Origin: Clostridia bacterium
GTDB taxonomy: Bacteria; Bacillota; Clostridia; TANB77; CAG-508
Direction of reading: 5' to 3'
Assembly (NCBI GenBank): GCA_017429505.1
Contig: JAFROW010000013.1
Span: forward strand, 1-64,000
Length of the DNA stretch: 64,000 nt
The notes under the pieces were generated by a model, which worked only from the letters and a program-made list of their open reading frames with translations, did no database searches and was not told the DNA's origin. The translations under genes and the position numbers were made by a program. Position 1 is the first letter of the stretch, and every line of letters begins with the position of its first letter. Shown here one piece after another: positions 1 through 6,136 of this stretch.

Positions 1-143
1 ATAATGATGATATTTCACTATATGAAGAAGTACATGATGATCATGATGATGATGATGGAGAATATCAAACTTTTGAAAATTTTGGACAGGATTTTATTGT
101 TGATTTATTACAATATTTAGGAGCAGATGCAGATTATTGCTAA
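1..143 (+). CDS. Partial phage protein, C-terminal end only
   Basis: The frame whose codons start at position 3 is open to a TAA at 141-143 and gives the last 46 residues of a protein that begins before the window. The visible part is very acidic, with a run of Asp codons around 36-57, and ends in Asp-Tyr-Cys. No domain is recognised. It lies 52 bases upstream of the next small phage gene on the same strand, so it is probably the end of an early or middle gene of the same operon. The function is unknown. Confidence 0.6.
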   Translation, partial: NDDISLYEEVHDDHDDDDGEYQTFENFGQDFIVDLLQYLGADADYC

Positions 144-165
144 AAAATAAAGTAGAAAAAGTTTA

Positions 166-180
166 GCTGTAATATACAGC
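166..180 (+). promoter_or_regulatory. Small hairpin before a ribosome binding site
   Basis: GCTGT (166-170) and ACAGC (176-180) form a 5-bp stem with loop AATAT, just upstream of the TAGGAGG that serves the gene starting at 196. It may shape translation initiation or protect an mRNA end. It is short, and chance is possible. Confidence 0.3.
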
Positions 181-195
181 AGTTAGGAGGAAGAA

Positions 196-441
196 ATGAG
201 AGATATATTTAAGGTATTAGAACAAATAAAAGACTTGTCTAATGATGAAGAGTTTTTAGAAGTAATTAAAGAAATAGAAAATGCTTTAAGATATAAAGCA
301 CCAGAAGATAGATGGAATTATGTATATGATAAATTTATAGCAAACTACATACCACTTGAAACTGATATAGATTATAAGATATTATCAATATGGACAACAA
401 AGTCGGTAGAGGAATTGAAAGGAGCTGATAATATTGAGTAA
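196..441 (+). CDS. Small phage hypothetical protein
   Basis: An 81-residue, Glu/Asp/Lys-rich, largely helical-looking protein with no signal peptide, membrane segment or recognised motif. The ATG at 196 follows a strong ribosome binding site, TAGGAGG. Its last 8 bases overlap the start of the next gene, so the two are probably translationally coupled. It belongs to a run of small phage genes upstream of the packaging module. The function is unknown. Confidence 0.65.
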   Translation: MRDIFKVLEQIKDLSNDEEFLEVIKEIENALRYKAPEDRWNYVYDKFIANYIPLETDIDYKILSIWTTKSVEELKGADNIE

Positions 442-751
442 AGTATATATAAATCCAAATATATTAGATGAAGGTAATCAAATGGAACTATTAGAGGATA
501 ATGAAGATGAAATGAAAAGAATAGTAAGATGTAACAACTGCGGACAACCTACTGAATATGGAATGACAAGAATGTGTAGTGGGTTTGTAGGATGTGATAA
601 CAAGATAGAAATAGATGGGAAAGAAGTAGATTGTTATTTTGAAGATTTAATGCCAAGAGTAATGAAATATCATGATAGTAGTAACCCAGATGAATACAAT
701 TTATATAGAACAGGAAAAGTATATAGATGGAGAGATGGAATAAATGAATAA
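434..751 (+). CDS. Small Cys-rich, probably zinc-binding phage protein
   Basis: A 105-residue acidic protein. The TTG at 434 is preceded by AAAGGAG about 10 bases upstream, and no better ATG is available. The middle holds CNNCG, then MCSGF, GCDNK and VDCYF, so five cysteines in about 35 residues; a zinc knuckle or ribbon is likely. It overlaps the upstream gene by 8 bases and the downstream small ORF by 8, as in tightly packed phage operons. The function is unknown. DNA binding or a structural zinc site would fit the cysteine pattern, but nothing here proves it. Confidence 0.65.
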   Translation: MSKVYINPNILDEGNQMELLEDNEDEMKRIVRCNNCGQPTEYGMTRMCSGFVGCDNKIEIDGKEVDCYFEDLMPRVMKYHDSSNPDEYNLYRTGKVYRWRDGINE

Positions 752-884
752 GTGCCAAAGTTGTGCTAAACAATTTTATTGCAAAAATTTCAAGAAAATA
801 GAAGATTATAAAGAATATTATAGTTTTAAATATGTTAAAGACTATGGCGTACCTAGGAGGATTGAAAATGAAGGAAGGAACTAA
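744..884 (+). CDS. 46-residue Cys-rich phage ORF
   Basis: A short ORF starts at ATG 744, overlapping the previous gene by 8 bases and running into the next gene's start. It begins MNKCQSCAKQFYCKNF, so three cysteines spaced CxxC and then C five residues later, followed by a basic and Tyr-rich tail. GGAGA lies about 10 bases upstream of the ATG. The cysteine pattern and overlap arrangement resemble its neighbour and suggest a real mini zinc-binding protein, but no family is recognised and its small size leaves doubt. Confidence 0.45.
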   Translation: MNKCQSCAKQFYCKNFKKIEDYKEYYSFKYVKDYGVPRRIENEGRN

Positions 885-1059
885 AATAATTGTTTATTAT
901 GTTGAAGCAGCATACAATACAAGTAAAAGAATGAGAAAATCAAGAGAATGTACTTTTATAAAAGAATATAGTAATTACATACAATTTTATGACAAATACC
1001 ACATAAGAAGAAGTGTAATGAAACAAGATTTAATAGATATAGAAAGGGTTGAAGATTAA
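868..1059 (+). CDS. Small basic phage hypothetical protein
   Basis: A 63-residue protein starting MKEGTKIIVYYVEAAY. The ATG at 868 is chosen over an upstream in-frame start at 832 because AGGAGG sits at 855-860 with ideal spacing. The centre is basic and the C-terminus acidic; the pattern suggests a small beta-barrel-like fold, but no family is recognised. The stop codon abuts the next ATG at 1060. Confidence 0.6.
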   Translation: MKEGTKIIVYYVEAAYNTSKRMRKSRECTFIKEYSNYIQFYDKYHIRRSVMKQDLIDIERVED

Positions 1060-1251
1060 ATGAAACAAAAAGTAGTACAATTTAATGAAAGCCATAAATG
1101 GTGTGGTTCATTTGGATTTATAAATGAAATTAAAGACGAAAGAATTATGGTAGGAGTTCCTATACCACAACAAGGAACAGCATATATTTTTTGCAAAAGA
1201 AATGAATTTGACATTATAGGAGAAACAGATTTATTACCAGCAAGGGAGTGA
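1060..1251 (+). CDS. Small phage hypothetical protein
   Basis: A 63-residue protein beginning immediately after the preceding stop codon. It has alternating hydrophobic stretches (GFINEIKDERIMVGV, GTAYIFCKR) that look like a small beta-rich fold. A weak purine-rich site, GAAAGGGTTG, lies upstream. It ends with TGA eight bases before the next gene, so the operon continues. The function is unknown. Confidence 0.6.
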   Translation: MKQKVVQFNESHKWCGSFGFINEIKDERIMVGVPIPQQGTAYIFCKRNEFDIIGETDLLPARE

Positions 1252-1258
1252 TGATAAT

Positions 1259-1582
1259 ATGAAATATAAATTACATAAAGATCTTAAAGAGAAAATGCTT
1301 ACAGAGATAGAACAATATGATTATAATTTAAAATTATTCAAGCAACTCCAGGAAAACAACGAGAATACAAGAAGATTATTATTCATTGAACATAAGTTGA
1401 ATTGTGTTGAAAACGCATATAATCAATTAGATACTTTTGAAAAAGAAGTATATGATTATATATTTAAAAAACATTATAATTGGCTATATTGTGAATCTGT
1501 TAAGCAAATAAACAAGAATACATATTATCATGTTTATAATAAAAGTTTATATTTATTAGCAAAAGAGATAGGGGAAATATAA
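1259..1582 (+). CDS. Phage late-gene regulator, ArpU/RinA-like
   Basis: A 107-residue protein with a helical N-terminal half and a C-terminal segment resembling the sigma-70 region 4-like helix-turn-helix of ArpU/RinA-type phage regulators. It has the order LDTFEKEVYDYIF, then W near the turn, then TYYHVYNKSLYLLAKEI, where the family usually shows S-x-x-TYYR-x-R-x-x-AL-x-x-L. Such proteins commonly lie just upstream of small terminase genes and switch on late transcription. Its position before the packaging module and the intrinsic terminator on its stop codon fit that role. The assignment rests on motif shape and context, not on a search. Confidence 0.55.
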   Translation: MKYKLHKDLKEKMLTEIEQYDYNLKLFKQLQENNENTRRLLFIEHKLNCVENAYNQLDTFEKEVYDYIFKKHYNWLYCESVKQINKNTYYHVYNKSLYLLAKEIGEI

Positions 1583-1597
1583 TATTTCTCTTTTTTT
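1572..1597 (+). terminator. Intrinsic terminator overlapping a stop codon
   Basis: GGGAAATAT pairs with ATATTTCTC (one G-U pair; the innermost pairs probably open as loop) and is followed by seven T. The stop codon at 1580-1582 lies in the hairpin. It would end the upstream small-gene operon. Confidence 0.65.
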
Positions 1598-1708
1598 ATT
1601 ATCTTAAATTGCAGAAAAATTAGGGAAAATTTATATGCTTTTTTATGGTATATTAAATACAGTAGCAATGAAGCAGTAAATTGCTTAATATTGTTTGAAG
1701 TCGTTATT

Positions 1709-1740
1709 GAAGTCGCTATTGCTGCGACTTCTATTTTTTT
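1709..1740 (+). terminator. Strong intrinsic terminator
   Basis: GAAGTCGC (1709-1716) and GCGACTTC (1724-1731) form a perfect 8-bp stem with loop TATTGCT, followed by TATTTTTTT. A direct copy of GAAGTCG lies just upstream at 1697-1703 and could compete for pairing, so an attenuator is possible. Confidence 0.7.
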
Positions 1741-1745
1741 GCTAG

Positions 1746-1875
1746 TAATTGGCTAGGCAATTATTATATATAACTCCTATAAAGAGTGCTAATAAATACT
1801 AAAATGTCAAAAGATTTCCTTTAAAAGCTATTTTGATATATATTTGTTACAAGAACTTTCCTAGCACAAGTTCTT
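1746..1875 (+). ncRNA. Double-hairpin RNA element with complementary loops, copy A
   Basis: Hairpin 1 is TAATTG (1746-1751), loop GCTAGG, CAATTA (1758-1763). Hairpin 2 is AAGAACTT (1851-1858), nine-base loop TCCTAGCAC, AAGTTCTT (1868-1875). Loop 1 is the exact complement of CCTAGC in loop 2, so a 6-bp kissing interaction or pseudoknot is possible. The same design with different stems recurs at 3176-3301, which is what compensatory change in a functional RNA looks like. It lies in a 500-base gene-free stretch of the phage. No known RNA family is recognised. A protein-binding DNA element is an alternative. Confidence 0.55.
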
Positions 1876-1935
1876 TAATATGTTATTATTTTTGGCTTAT
1901 GCCAAATTTTATTATTATAAAAGCCCTTATTTTTT

Positions 1936-1970
1936 ATACAGCAGGAGCTCCCATTCCTGCTTGTATTTTT
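1936..1970 (+). terminator. Hairpin followed by T run
   Basis: ATACA-GCAGGA (1936-1946) pairs with TCCTGC-TTGTAT (1955-1966) with one bulged T and is followed by TTTT. It is a likely intrinsic terminator or attenuator between RNA element copy A and the structured leader that begins at 1979. Confidence 0.5.
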
Positions 1971-1978
1971 ATAAATAG

Positions 1979-2063
1979 TATGTAGTGATATATATAAGGA
2001 TATTGTTTTTAGCGGAAAGACCTTCTTTCGACAATATCTGAATTGCCGATATATCATTACATA
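1979..2063 (+). promoter_or_regulatory. Nested three-stem RNA leader of the metallopeptidase gene
   Basis: Three stacked stems are visible. The outer stem pairs 1979-1993 with 2049-2063 (15 bp, one G-U). The middle stem pairs GATATTGT (1999-2006) with ACAATATC (2031-2038). The inner stem pairs GAAAGA (2015-2020) with TCTTTC (2024-2029) around a 3-base loop. It ends about 14 bases before the GGAGG of the next gene. A leader RNA controlling that gene, or a processed small RNA, is plausible. No riboswitch class is recognised. Confidence 0.5.
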
Positions 2064-2084
2064 GTGTTTATATATGGAGGTATT

Positions 2085-2423
2085 ATGGAATTTAAAATTA
2101 ACAATGATACATGGAAGATCTTAAATAAAGATTGTAAAACATTATTAGAAGAGTTAAATTCTCATTCAGATAGAGATGATTACTATTTTGCGTTTGGAGT
2201 TACAAAATATCCTACGCATGAAATATGGATTAATAAAGAAATGAGTCGAGAACAACAAATAAAGACGTTAAAACACGAGCTAACTCATTGCTATATATTT
2301 AATTATGGATTATATAACGTACCAAGTTTTAATGAAGAAATGGTATGTGATCTTGTTTCAAGTATAAATGATTTTATAAATGAAGTAGTTAAAAAATATA
2401 AAGAGGAGAAGAACAATGAATGA
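2085..2423 (+). CDS. ImmA/IrrE-type zinc metallopeptidase
   Basis: A 112-residue protein starting MEFKINNDTW. The ATG at 2085 has GGAGG at the right distance; an upstream in-frame start at 2043 lies inside the hairpin leader and is rejected. KHELTHCYIF carries the HExxH zinc site and EEMVCDLVS the downstream acidic helix, as in small phage M78-like peptidases. In ICEBs1-type elements such enzymes cut the element's repressor; phage copies may act on repressors or host defence proteins. It overlaps the next gene by 8 bases and heads a group of small non-structural genes just before the packaging genes. Confidence 0.6.
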   Translation: MEFKINNDTWKILNKDCKTLLEELNSHSDRDDYYFAFGVTKYPTHEIWINKEMSREQQIKTLKHELTHCYIFNYGLYNVPSFNEEMVCDLVSSINDFINEVVKKYKEEKNNE

Positions 2424-2613
2424 TAGAGCAAAGTATTTAGAAGTGAATGATGAACAAAATTATAGAATAAATGAGATAAGGGAAAGATTTTCAAAATTAT
2501 ATGATGATATAGATAATCTTTGCAAACCTAGTAGAGAAACATCATTAGTATATGACAAATTAGAAGAAGCTCAATTCTGGGCAATAAAAGGTATAACAAG
2601 GGAGGACAATTAA
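2416..2613 (+). CDS. Acb2/Tad1-like cyclic-nucleotide sponge candidate
   Basis: A 65-residue helical protein. After a first helix (residues about 12-35) it has the order CKPSRETSL then KLEEAQFWA and a final Ile. This resembles the two-helix hairpin of the Acb2/Tad1 phage protein family, where S-R-E-x-S-L and LEEA-x-x-W-A are recurrent. Acb2 proteins bind the cyclic oligonucleotides made by CBASS, and Tad1 binds the Thoeris signal, so the host effector stays inactive. The ATG overlaps the upstream stop by 8 bases after AAAGAGGAGAAG. The assignment is from remembered family patterns; which ligand, if any, it binds cannot be told. Confidence 0.5.
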   Translation: MNDRAKYLEVNDEQNYRINEIRERFSKLYDDIDNLCKPSRETSLVYDKLEEAQFWAIKGITREDN

Positions 2614-2614
2614 G

Positions 2615-2878
2615 ATGTCAAGTGTTGATTTTATAGGTAATTGCATAGAAAAAGTTAATGAATATGCAATAGAACATTTAGATAAAAGCGACGAAATTCC
2701 TAATTTTGATGTATATGTTGTTTGGTATAGTAAAACATTACAAAATCACAAAGCATTATTGAGTACAAGCTTGTCTGATGGAATGTATTATGAATGTACT
2801 TACAACGGAGATAAAAAAGAATTATATTTTGATGCATATAAAAAATTTGAAAATAAATGTTTTAAGATCGGAGATTAA
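2615..2878 (+). CDS. DUF6275-like phage protein
   Basis: An 87-residue protein. The pattern DVYVVWYSKTLQNHKALL, then SDGMYYECTYNGDK and YFDAYKKFENK, matches the small DUF6275 family found in many Firmicutes phages; its function is not known. The ATG at 2615 follows AAGGGAGGACAATTAAG. It lies one base after the upstream stop and 3 bases before the next gene, so it is firmly within the operon. It has no membrane segment. The neighbours suggest an accessory or host-interaction role rather than a virion part. Confidence 0.55.
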   Translation: MSSVDFIGNCIEKVNEYAIEHLDKSDEIPNFDVYVVWYSKTLQNHKALLSTSLSDGMYYECTYNGDKKELYFDAYKKFENKCFKIGD

Positions 2879-2881
2879 AAA

Positions 2882-3172
2882 ATGAAAATAATGATAAGTC
2901 AACCTATGAGAGGAAAGACTAATGAGCAAATAAAACAAGAAAGAGAAACTGTAGTAAAGCAATTAGAAGCGGAAGGACATGTAGTAATAGATACAGTATT
3001 TGATACAGTTCCAAAAGGAGTAAATGAAGCAATATATTATTTAAGTAAGTCAATAGAATTATTAGGACAAGCAGATGGTGTTGTATTTATGCCAGGATGG
3101 AATACTGCAAGAGGATGTATTATAGAACATCAAGTAGCAACATCATACAATAAATTTATTAAATATTTATAA
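2882..3172 (+). CDS. DUF4406, nucleoside 2-deoxyribosyltransferase-like protein
   Basis: A 96-residue protein beginning MKIMISQPMRGKTNEQI, with a later LLGQADGVVFMPGW and RGCIIEHQVA. This is the layout of the DUF4406 family, distant relatives of nucleoside 2-deoxyribosyltransferases with a small Rossmann-like fold; the final Glu-His region corresponds to the active-site Glu of that group. Possible roles are cleavage of nucleoside or ADP-ribose-type bonds in nucleotide metabolism, or counter-defence. It follows the DUF6275 gene by 3 bases and is the last gene before RNA element copy B. Confidence 0.6.
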   Translation: MKIMISQPMRGKTNEQIKQERETVVKQLEAEGHVVIDTVFDTVPKGVNEAIYYLSKSIELLGQADGVVFMPGWNTARGCIIEHQVATSYNKFIKYL

Positions 3173-3175
3173 GCG

Positions 3176-3301
3176 ATATTAAAGTGCTAGGCAACATTAA
3201 TATATATTTTTATTATATTTAGTATTATCATTATTGATTAAAAAGGTGTCAATTATCAAGTTTGTGTAATTTTTGTATTAGTTATAACCTAGCAATAACT
3301 A
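3176..3301 (+). ncRNA. Double-hairpin RNA element with complementary loops, copy B
   Basis: Hairpin 1 pairs ATATTAA (3176-3182) with TTAATAT (3197-3203), plus two inner pairs after an A-A mismatch, and shows GCTAGG (3186-3191) in its loop. Hairpin 2 is TAGTTAT (3279-3285), nine-base loop AACCTAGCA, ATAACTA (3295-3301). The loops are complementary over 6 bases. The distance between loop sequences is 102 bases here and 108 in copy A. Stem sequences differ between copies while loops are kept. It ends 27 bases before the small terminase ATG. Confidence 0.55.
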
Positions 3302-3328
3302 TTTAATTTAAAAGGCAAGGTGGTAAAT

Positions 3329-3847
3329 ATGACAGAAGCTCAAAAAAGATTTTGTGATGAATATGTTATAGACTTTAATGGAACAAGGGCATATAAAGCA
3401 GCATATCCAAATTGCAAAAAAGATGAAACTGCAAAAGCAGCTGCAAGTAGGTTGTTAACGAATGTTAACGTAATACAATATATTCAGGAACAAAAAGAAG
3501 AATTGAAAGAAAAAATAAATATAACAAAAGAACAAGTCATAAATCAAATTGCAAGAATAGCTTTTGGAGATATTAGAAAACTTTATAATGAAAACGGAGG
3601 ATTAAAGAATATCCAAGATTTAGATGATGATGCAGCAGCAATAGTAGCAGGGATTGAAACAACGGAAGAATTTGATGGATATGGAGAAGATAGAGAACAA
3701 ATAGGATATACAAAGAAAGTTAAAATAGCAAGTAAAGATAAGGCATTAGATATGCTAGGAAAGTATTTTGGAATATTCACAGAAAAAGTAGAAATTAATT
3801 CTGATAAACCATTTGAAGTAAATATAAATGTCAAAGGAAGCAAATAA
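3329..3847 (+). CDS. terS: Phage terminase small subunit
   Basis: A 172-residue protein starting MTEAQKRFCDEYVIDFNG, the classic opening of the Terminase_2 family: an N-terminal DNA-binding helical domain with N-G-T-R-A-Y-K-A-A-Y, then an oligomerisation helix and a C-terminal tail that contacts the large subunit. It recognises phage DNA and starts packaging. ATG 3329 is preferred over the GTG at 3320 because AAGGTGG lies 5 bases before it. Its stop overlaps the next ATG (TAATG). It begins 27 bases after RNA element copy B, which may therefore lie in its leader. Confidence 0.88.
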   Translation: MTEAQKRFCDEYVIDFNGTRAYKAAYPNCKKDETAKAAASRLLTNVNVIQYIQEQKEELKEKINITKEQVINQIARIAFGDIRKLYNENGGLKNIQDLDDDAAAIVAGIETTEEFDGYGEDREQIGYTKKVKIASKDKALDMLGKYFGIFTEKVEINSDKPFEVNINVKGSK

Positions 3848-4299
3848 TGAGTAGTAATAAATCTGTAAGAGAACAATTAGAAAAAAGATATGGCAAAGAA
3901 TGTTTTATAGAAAAGTTGCATTTAAGAAAAGAAAATAAGCCTTTAAAATATACATCCAAAGGACAGAAAAAGAAAATGCAACAACTTACTTATCATCATA
4001 TTTTAGAACGTAGTAAAGGTGGAAAAACAACAATACAAAATGGAGCTTTATTAAGTTCTGAAAATCATGCATGGTTTCATCAACAAAGCCTAGAAAAACA
4101 AGACACAATGAATCAATTATTTCAAGATTACAAGCGTTTAGTTGATGATTGTAAAGTTGTTTTGGTTGATGATTTAGATGTTCCATTTAAGATTATACCT
4201 ACTGATTTTGTTATAGAAGATAAAAAGCAAAAAAAGTATAACAGAGCTAAAAAGAAACAAGAAGATAGAAGAATGGCAGAAGATTATTTAGATAGATAA
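3847..4299 (+). CDS. HNH endonuclease
   Basis: A 150-residue basic protein with the HNH core: YHHILERSKGG (His50-His51), Asn65, then ENHAWFH with His74. Many phages place a small HNH protein beside the terminase, where it assists cutting of concatemeric DNA during packaging. The N-terminal 45 residues and the C-terminal third are Lys-rich and could bind nucleic acid. The ATG overlaps the terS stop. It lies between the two terminase genes, so a packaging role is more likely than a homing role, though an inserted selfish gene cannot be excluded. Confidence 0.8.
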   Translation: MSSNKSVREQLEKRYGKECFIEKLHLRKENKPLKYTSKGQKKKMQQLTYHHILERSKGGKTTIQNGALLSSENHAWFHQQSLEKQDTMNQLFQDYKRLVDDCKVVLVDDLDVPFKIIPTDFVIEDKKQKKYNRAKKKQEDRRMAEDYLDR

Positions 4300-4302
4300 A
4301 AA

Positions 4303-4418
4303 ATAATATTTTAGATATTATGGTAACGATTGCACTAAAAAGCTCTAATGATAATACATTAAATTAAAATAAAAATGTTTTAAAAAGCAATTTAGAAAGT
4401 ATAAAGCCGTACTTTTTT
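4303..4418 (+). other. Two hairpins between the HNH and large terminase genes
   Basis: ATAATAT/ATATTAT (4303-4321, loop TTTAG) and AAAGTA/TACTTT (4396-4415, loop TAAAGCCG, then three more T) lie in the 164-base gap before the large terminase. The second could be a weak terminator. The loops share a 4-base complement (TTTA with TAAA) and similar spacing to RNA element copies A and B, so this may be a diverged third copy; the evidence is weak. Confidence 0.3.
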
Positions 4419-4463
4419 GATAATATTCTAATAATTCTTTACATAAAGTGAAAGGAGTTTCAA

Positions 4464-5853
4464 ATGGATATAGATGTTACTGAAAAACAAAATGCTTTTA
4501 TGAACTCTACAGCTTTTGAAACTTTATTTGGTGGAGCAGCAGGAGGGCGGCAAAAGTTTTGGACAATTAGTAGATGCCTTAGTATTTGCTTTAAAATATC
4601 CTAAGTCAAAGCAAATCATATTTAGAAGAACTTTCGCTGACTTAGAGAAATCTCTTATAAGAGTAAGTCAAGAATTTTATCCCAAAGAAGTTGCAACATA
4701 TAATTCAAGTAAACACATGTGGAGATTTAAGAATGGAAGCATTATAGATTTTGGATATATAGATAAAGAGTCAGACGTATATCAATATCAATCAGCAGAG
4801 TACGATATAATCCGCTTCGACGAATTAACTCATTTTACAGAATATATGTATGTATATATGATTTCAAGATGTCGTGGAGCTAATCCTTATCCTAAAGGAA
4901 TAAAAAGCTCTACTAATCCTGGAGGAGTTGGACATAGTTGGGTAAAAGCAAGATTTATAGATATTGGAGAACCTAATGTAGTACATGAAGTAACGCTTGA
5001 AACAGGAGAAAAGACAACAATAATATTTATTCCTAGTCTAGTACAAGATAATATATTCTTATTACAAAACGATCCTGATTATGTAAAAAGACTTGATGCA
5101 CTTCCTGAAAAGGAACGTAAAGCATTAAAATATGGAGATTGGGATATATTTGACGGACAGTTCTTTACAGAATTTGATAGATCAATTCATGTATGTACAC
5201 CTTTTGCAATTCCTAAAGATTGGAGAATATATAGAGCAAGAGATTATGGACTTGATATGTGTGCGGTTATATGGATTGCTATGGATTATAGAATGAACAT
5301 TTACATATATAAAGAATTATACGAAAGCAATTTAATTGTATCAGAAGCTGGAAGAAAAATAAACGAAATGACAAACGAAAAAATATCTATAGATTATGCT
5401 CCGCCTGATTTATGGAATAGAAATAAGGACACAGGTAAAAGCACAGCAGATATATTTGCAGAAAGTGGACAATACTTAACTAAGGCAGATAATAACAGAG
5501 TAACAGGATGGTTAGCAGTACATGAATGGTTAAAGATTATTGAAGATGAGCAAGGACAAAGGACAAGTAGGTTACATATATTCAGCAATTGTGTAAACCT
5601 TATAAGGACTTTACCTGCATTGCAATTTGATGAGAAAAATCCAAATGATGTAGCAAATGAACCGCACGAACTAACACACATACCTGATGCTCTTAGATAT
5701 TTTTGTACAATGTACCAAGCTCCAATGGTAATATCTAAAACTTTACCAAAAGGAACATATACTCCAACAGAGTTAGAAGATTTAGGATATAGAGATACAC
5801 AAACACCAATAAAAGTAAATGTAACAAAATCTGTAATGAAAAGGAGAAGATAA
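4464..5853 (+). CDS. terL: Phage terminase large subunit, interrupted by a +1 frameshift
   Basis: The packaging ATPase-nuclease. The natural start is ATG 4464 (AAAGGAG upstream), giving MDIDVTEKQNAFMNS and then LFGGAAG. At the G run 4545-4547 one extra G shifts the frame: the native frame stops soon after, and the rest of the protein continues in the next frame. Skipping one G restores GGAAGGGKS, the Walker A motif, and a 462-residue protein. Further on are FDELTHF (Walker B) and the RNase H-like nuclease segments RARDYGLD and SIDYAPPD. Either the prophage cannot package, or the base is a sequencing or assembly error, or the frame is shifted during translation; the first two are more likely. 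Confidence 0.85.
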
Positions 5854-5854
5854 T

Positions 5855-6133
5855 ATGAAAGACGTATTATTAATAATTTATTTAGCAATATTTGATGTAA
5901 TGACAATAGCAAATATAATAACTATTTTGTATTTTGTTAAAAGATTTGAAAAAAAAGAACAAGAACAAATGAAAGTTGCAAAAGCAACAAGACGACATAC
6001 GTCTGTTAAAACATCTAATTACAATAATTCCTATAATACCAGGGGATATGATAGATATAAAAACAAAGATGGTTTATATGAACCTCAGAAACCACATCAA
6101 GGAATTGAACTAAAAGCTAAGAAGGAGGAATAA
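5855..6133 (+). CDS. Small single-pass membrane protein of the head operon
   Basis: A 92-residue protein with one hydrophobic helix at about residues 4-29 (VLLIIYLAIFDVMTIANIIT) and a Lys/Arg-rich tail. AAAAGGAG precedes the ATG by a normal distance, and it lies between the large terminase and portal genes with 1- and 3-base gaps. No family is recognised. A membrane-anchored accessory of packaging or entry is possible, but nothing in the sequence decides this. Confidence 0.65.
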   Translation: MKDVLLIIYLAIFDVMTIANIITILYFVKRFEKKEQEQMKVAKATRRHTSVKTSNYNNSYNTRGYDRYKNKDGLYEPQKPHQGIELKAKKEE

Positions 6134-6136
6134 TAA

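Noticed and set aside
1..60. ATGATGATG-like microsatellite or CRISPR-type repeat
   Set aside because: It is the Asp-rich coding end of a truncated gene in the frame starting at position 3; there are no spacer-repeat units.
1746..3301. A true phi29-type packaging RNA
   Set aside because: The phage uses a large terminase and P22-like portal rather than a phi29 packaging ATPase, and the overall fold differs; only the interlocking-loop idea is shared.
3847..4299. HNH gene as an IscB/HEARO or intron-borne homing element
   Set aside because: There is no RuvC-like part, no intron boundaries and both neighbours are complete; phage HNH proteins beside terminases are ordinary.
4516..5853. Terminase starting at ATG 4516
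   Set aside because: The N-terminus from 4516 reads through the wrong frame and destroys Walker A; the real start is 4464 with a one-base shift.
5394..5912. Minus-strand ORF of 172 codons over the terminase
   Set aside because: It is antisense to conserved terminase sequence and has no start signal or family features.
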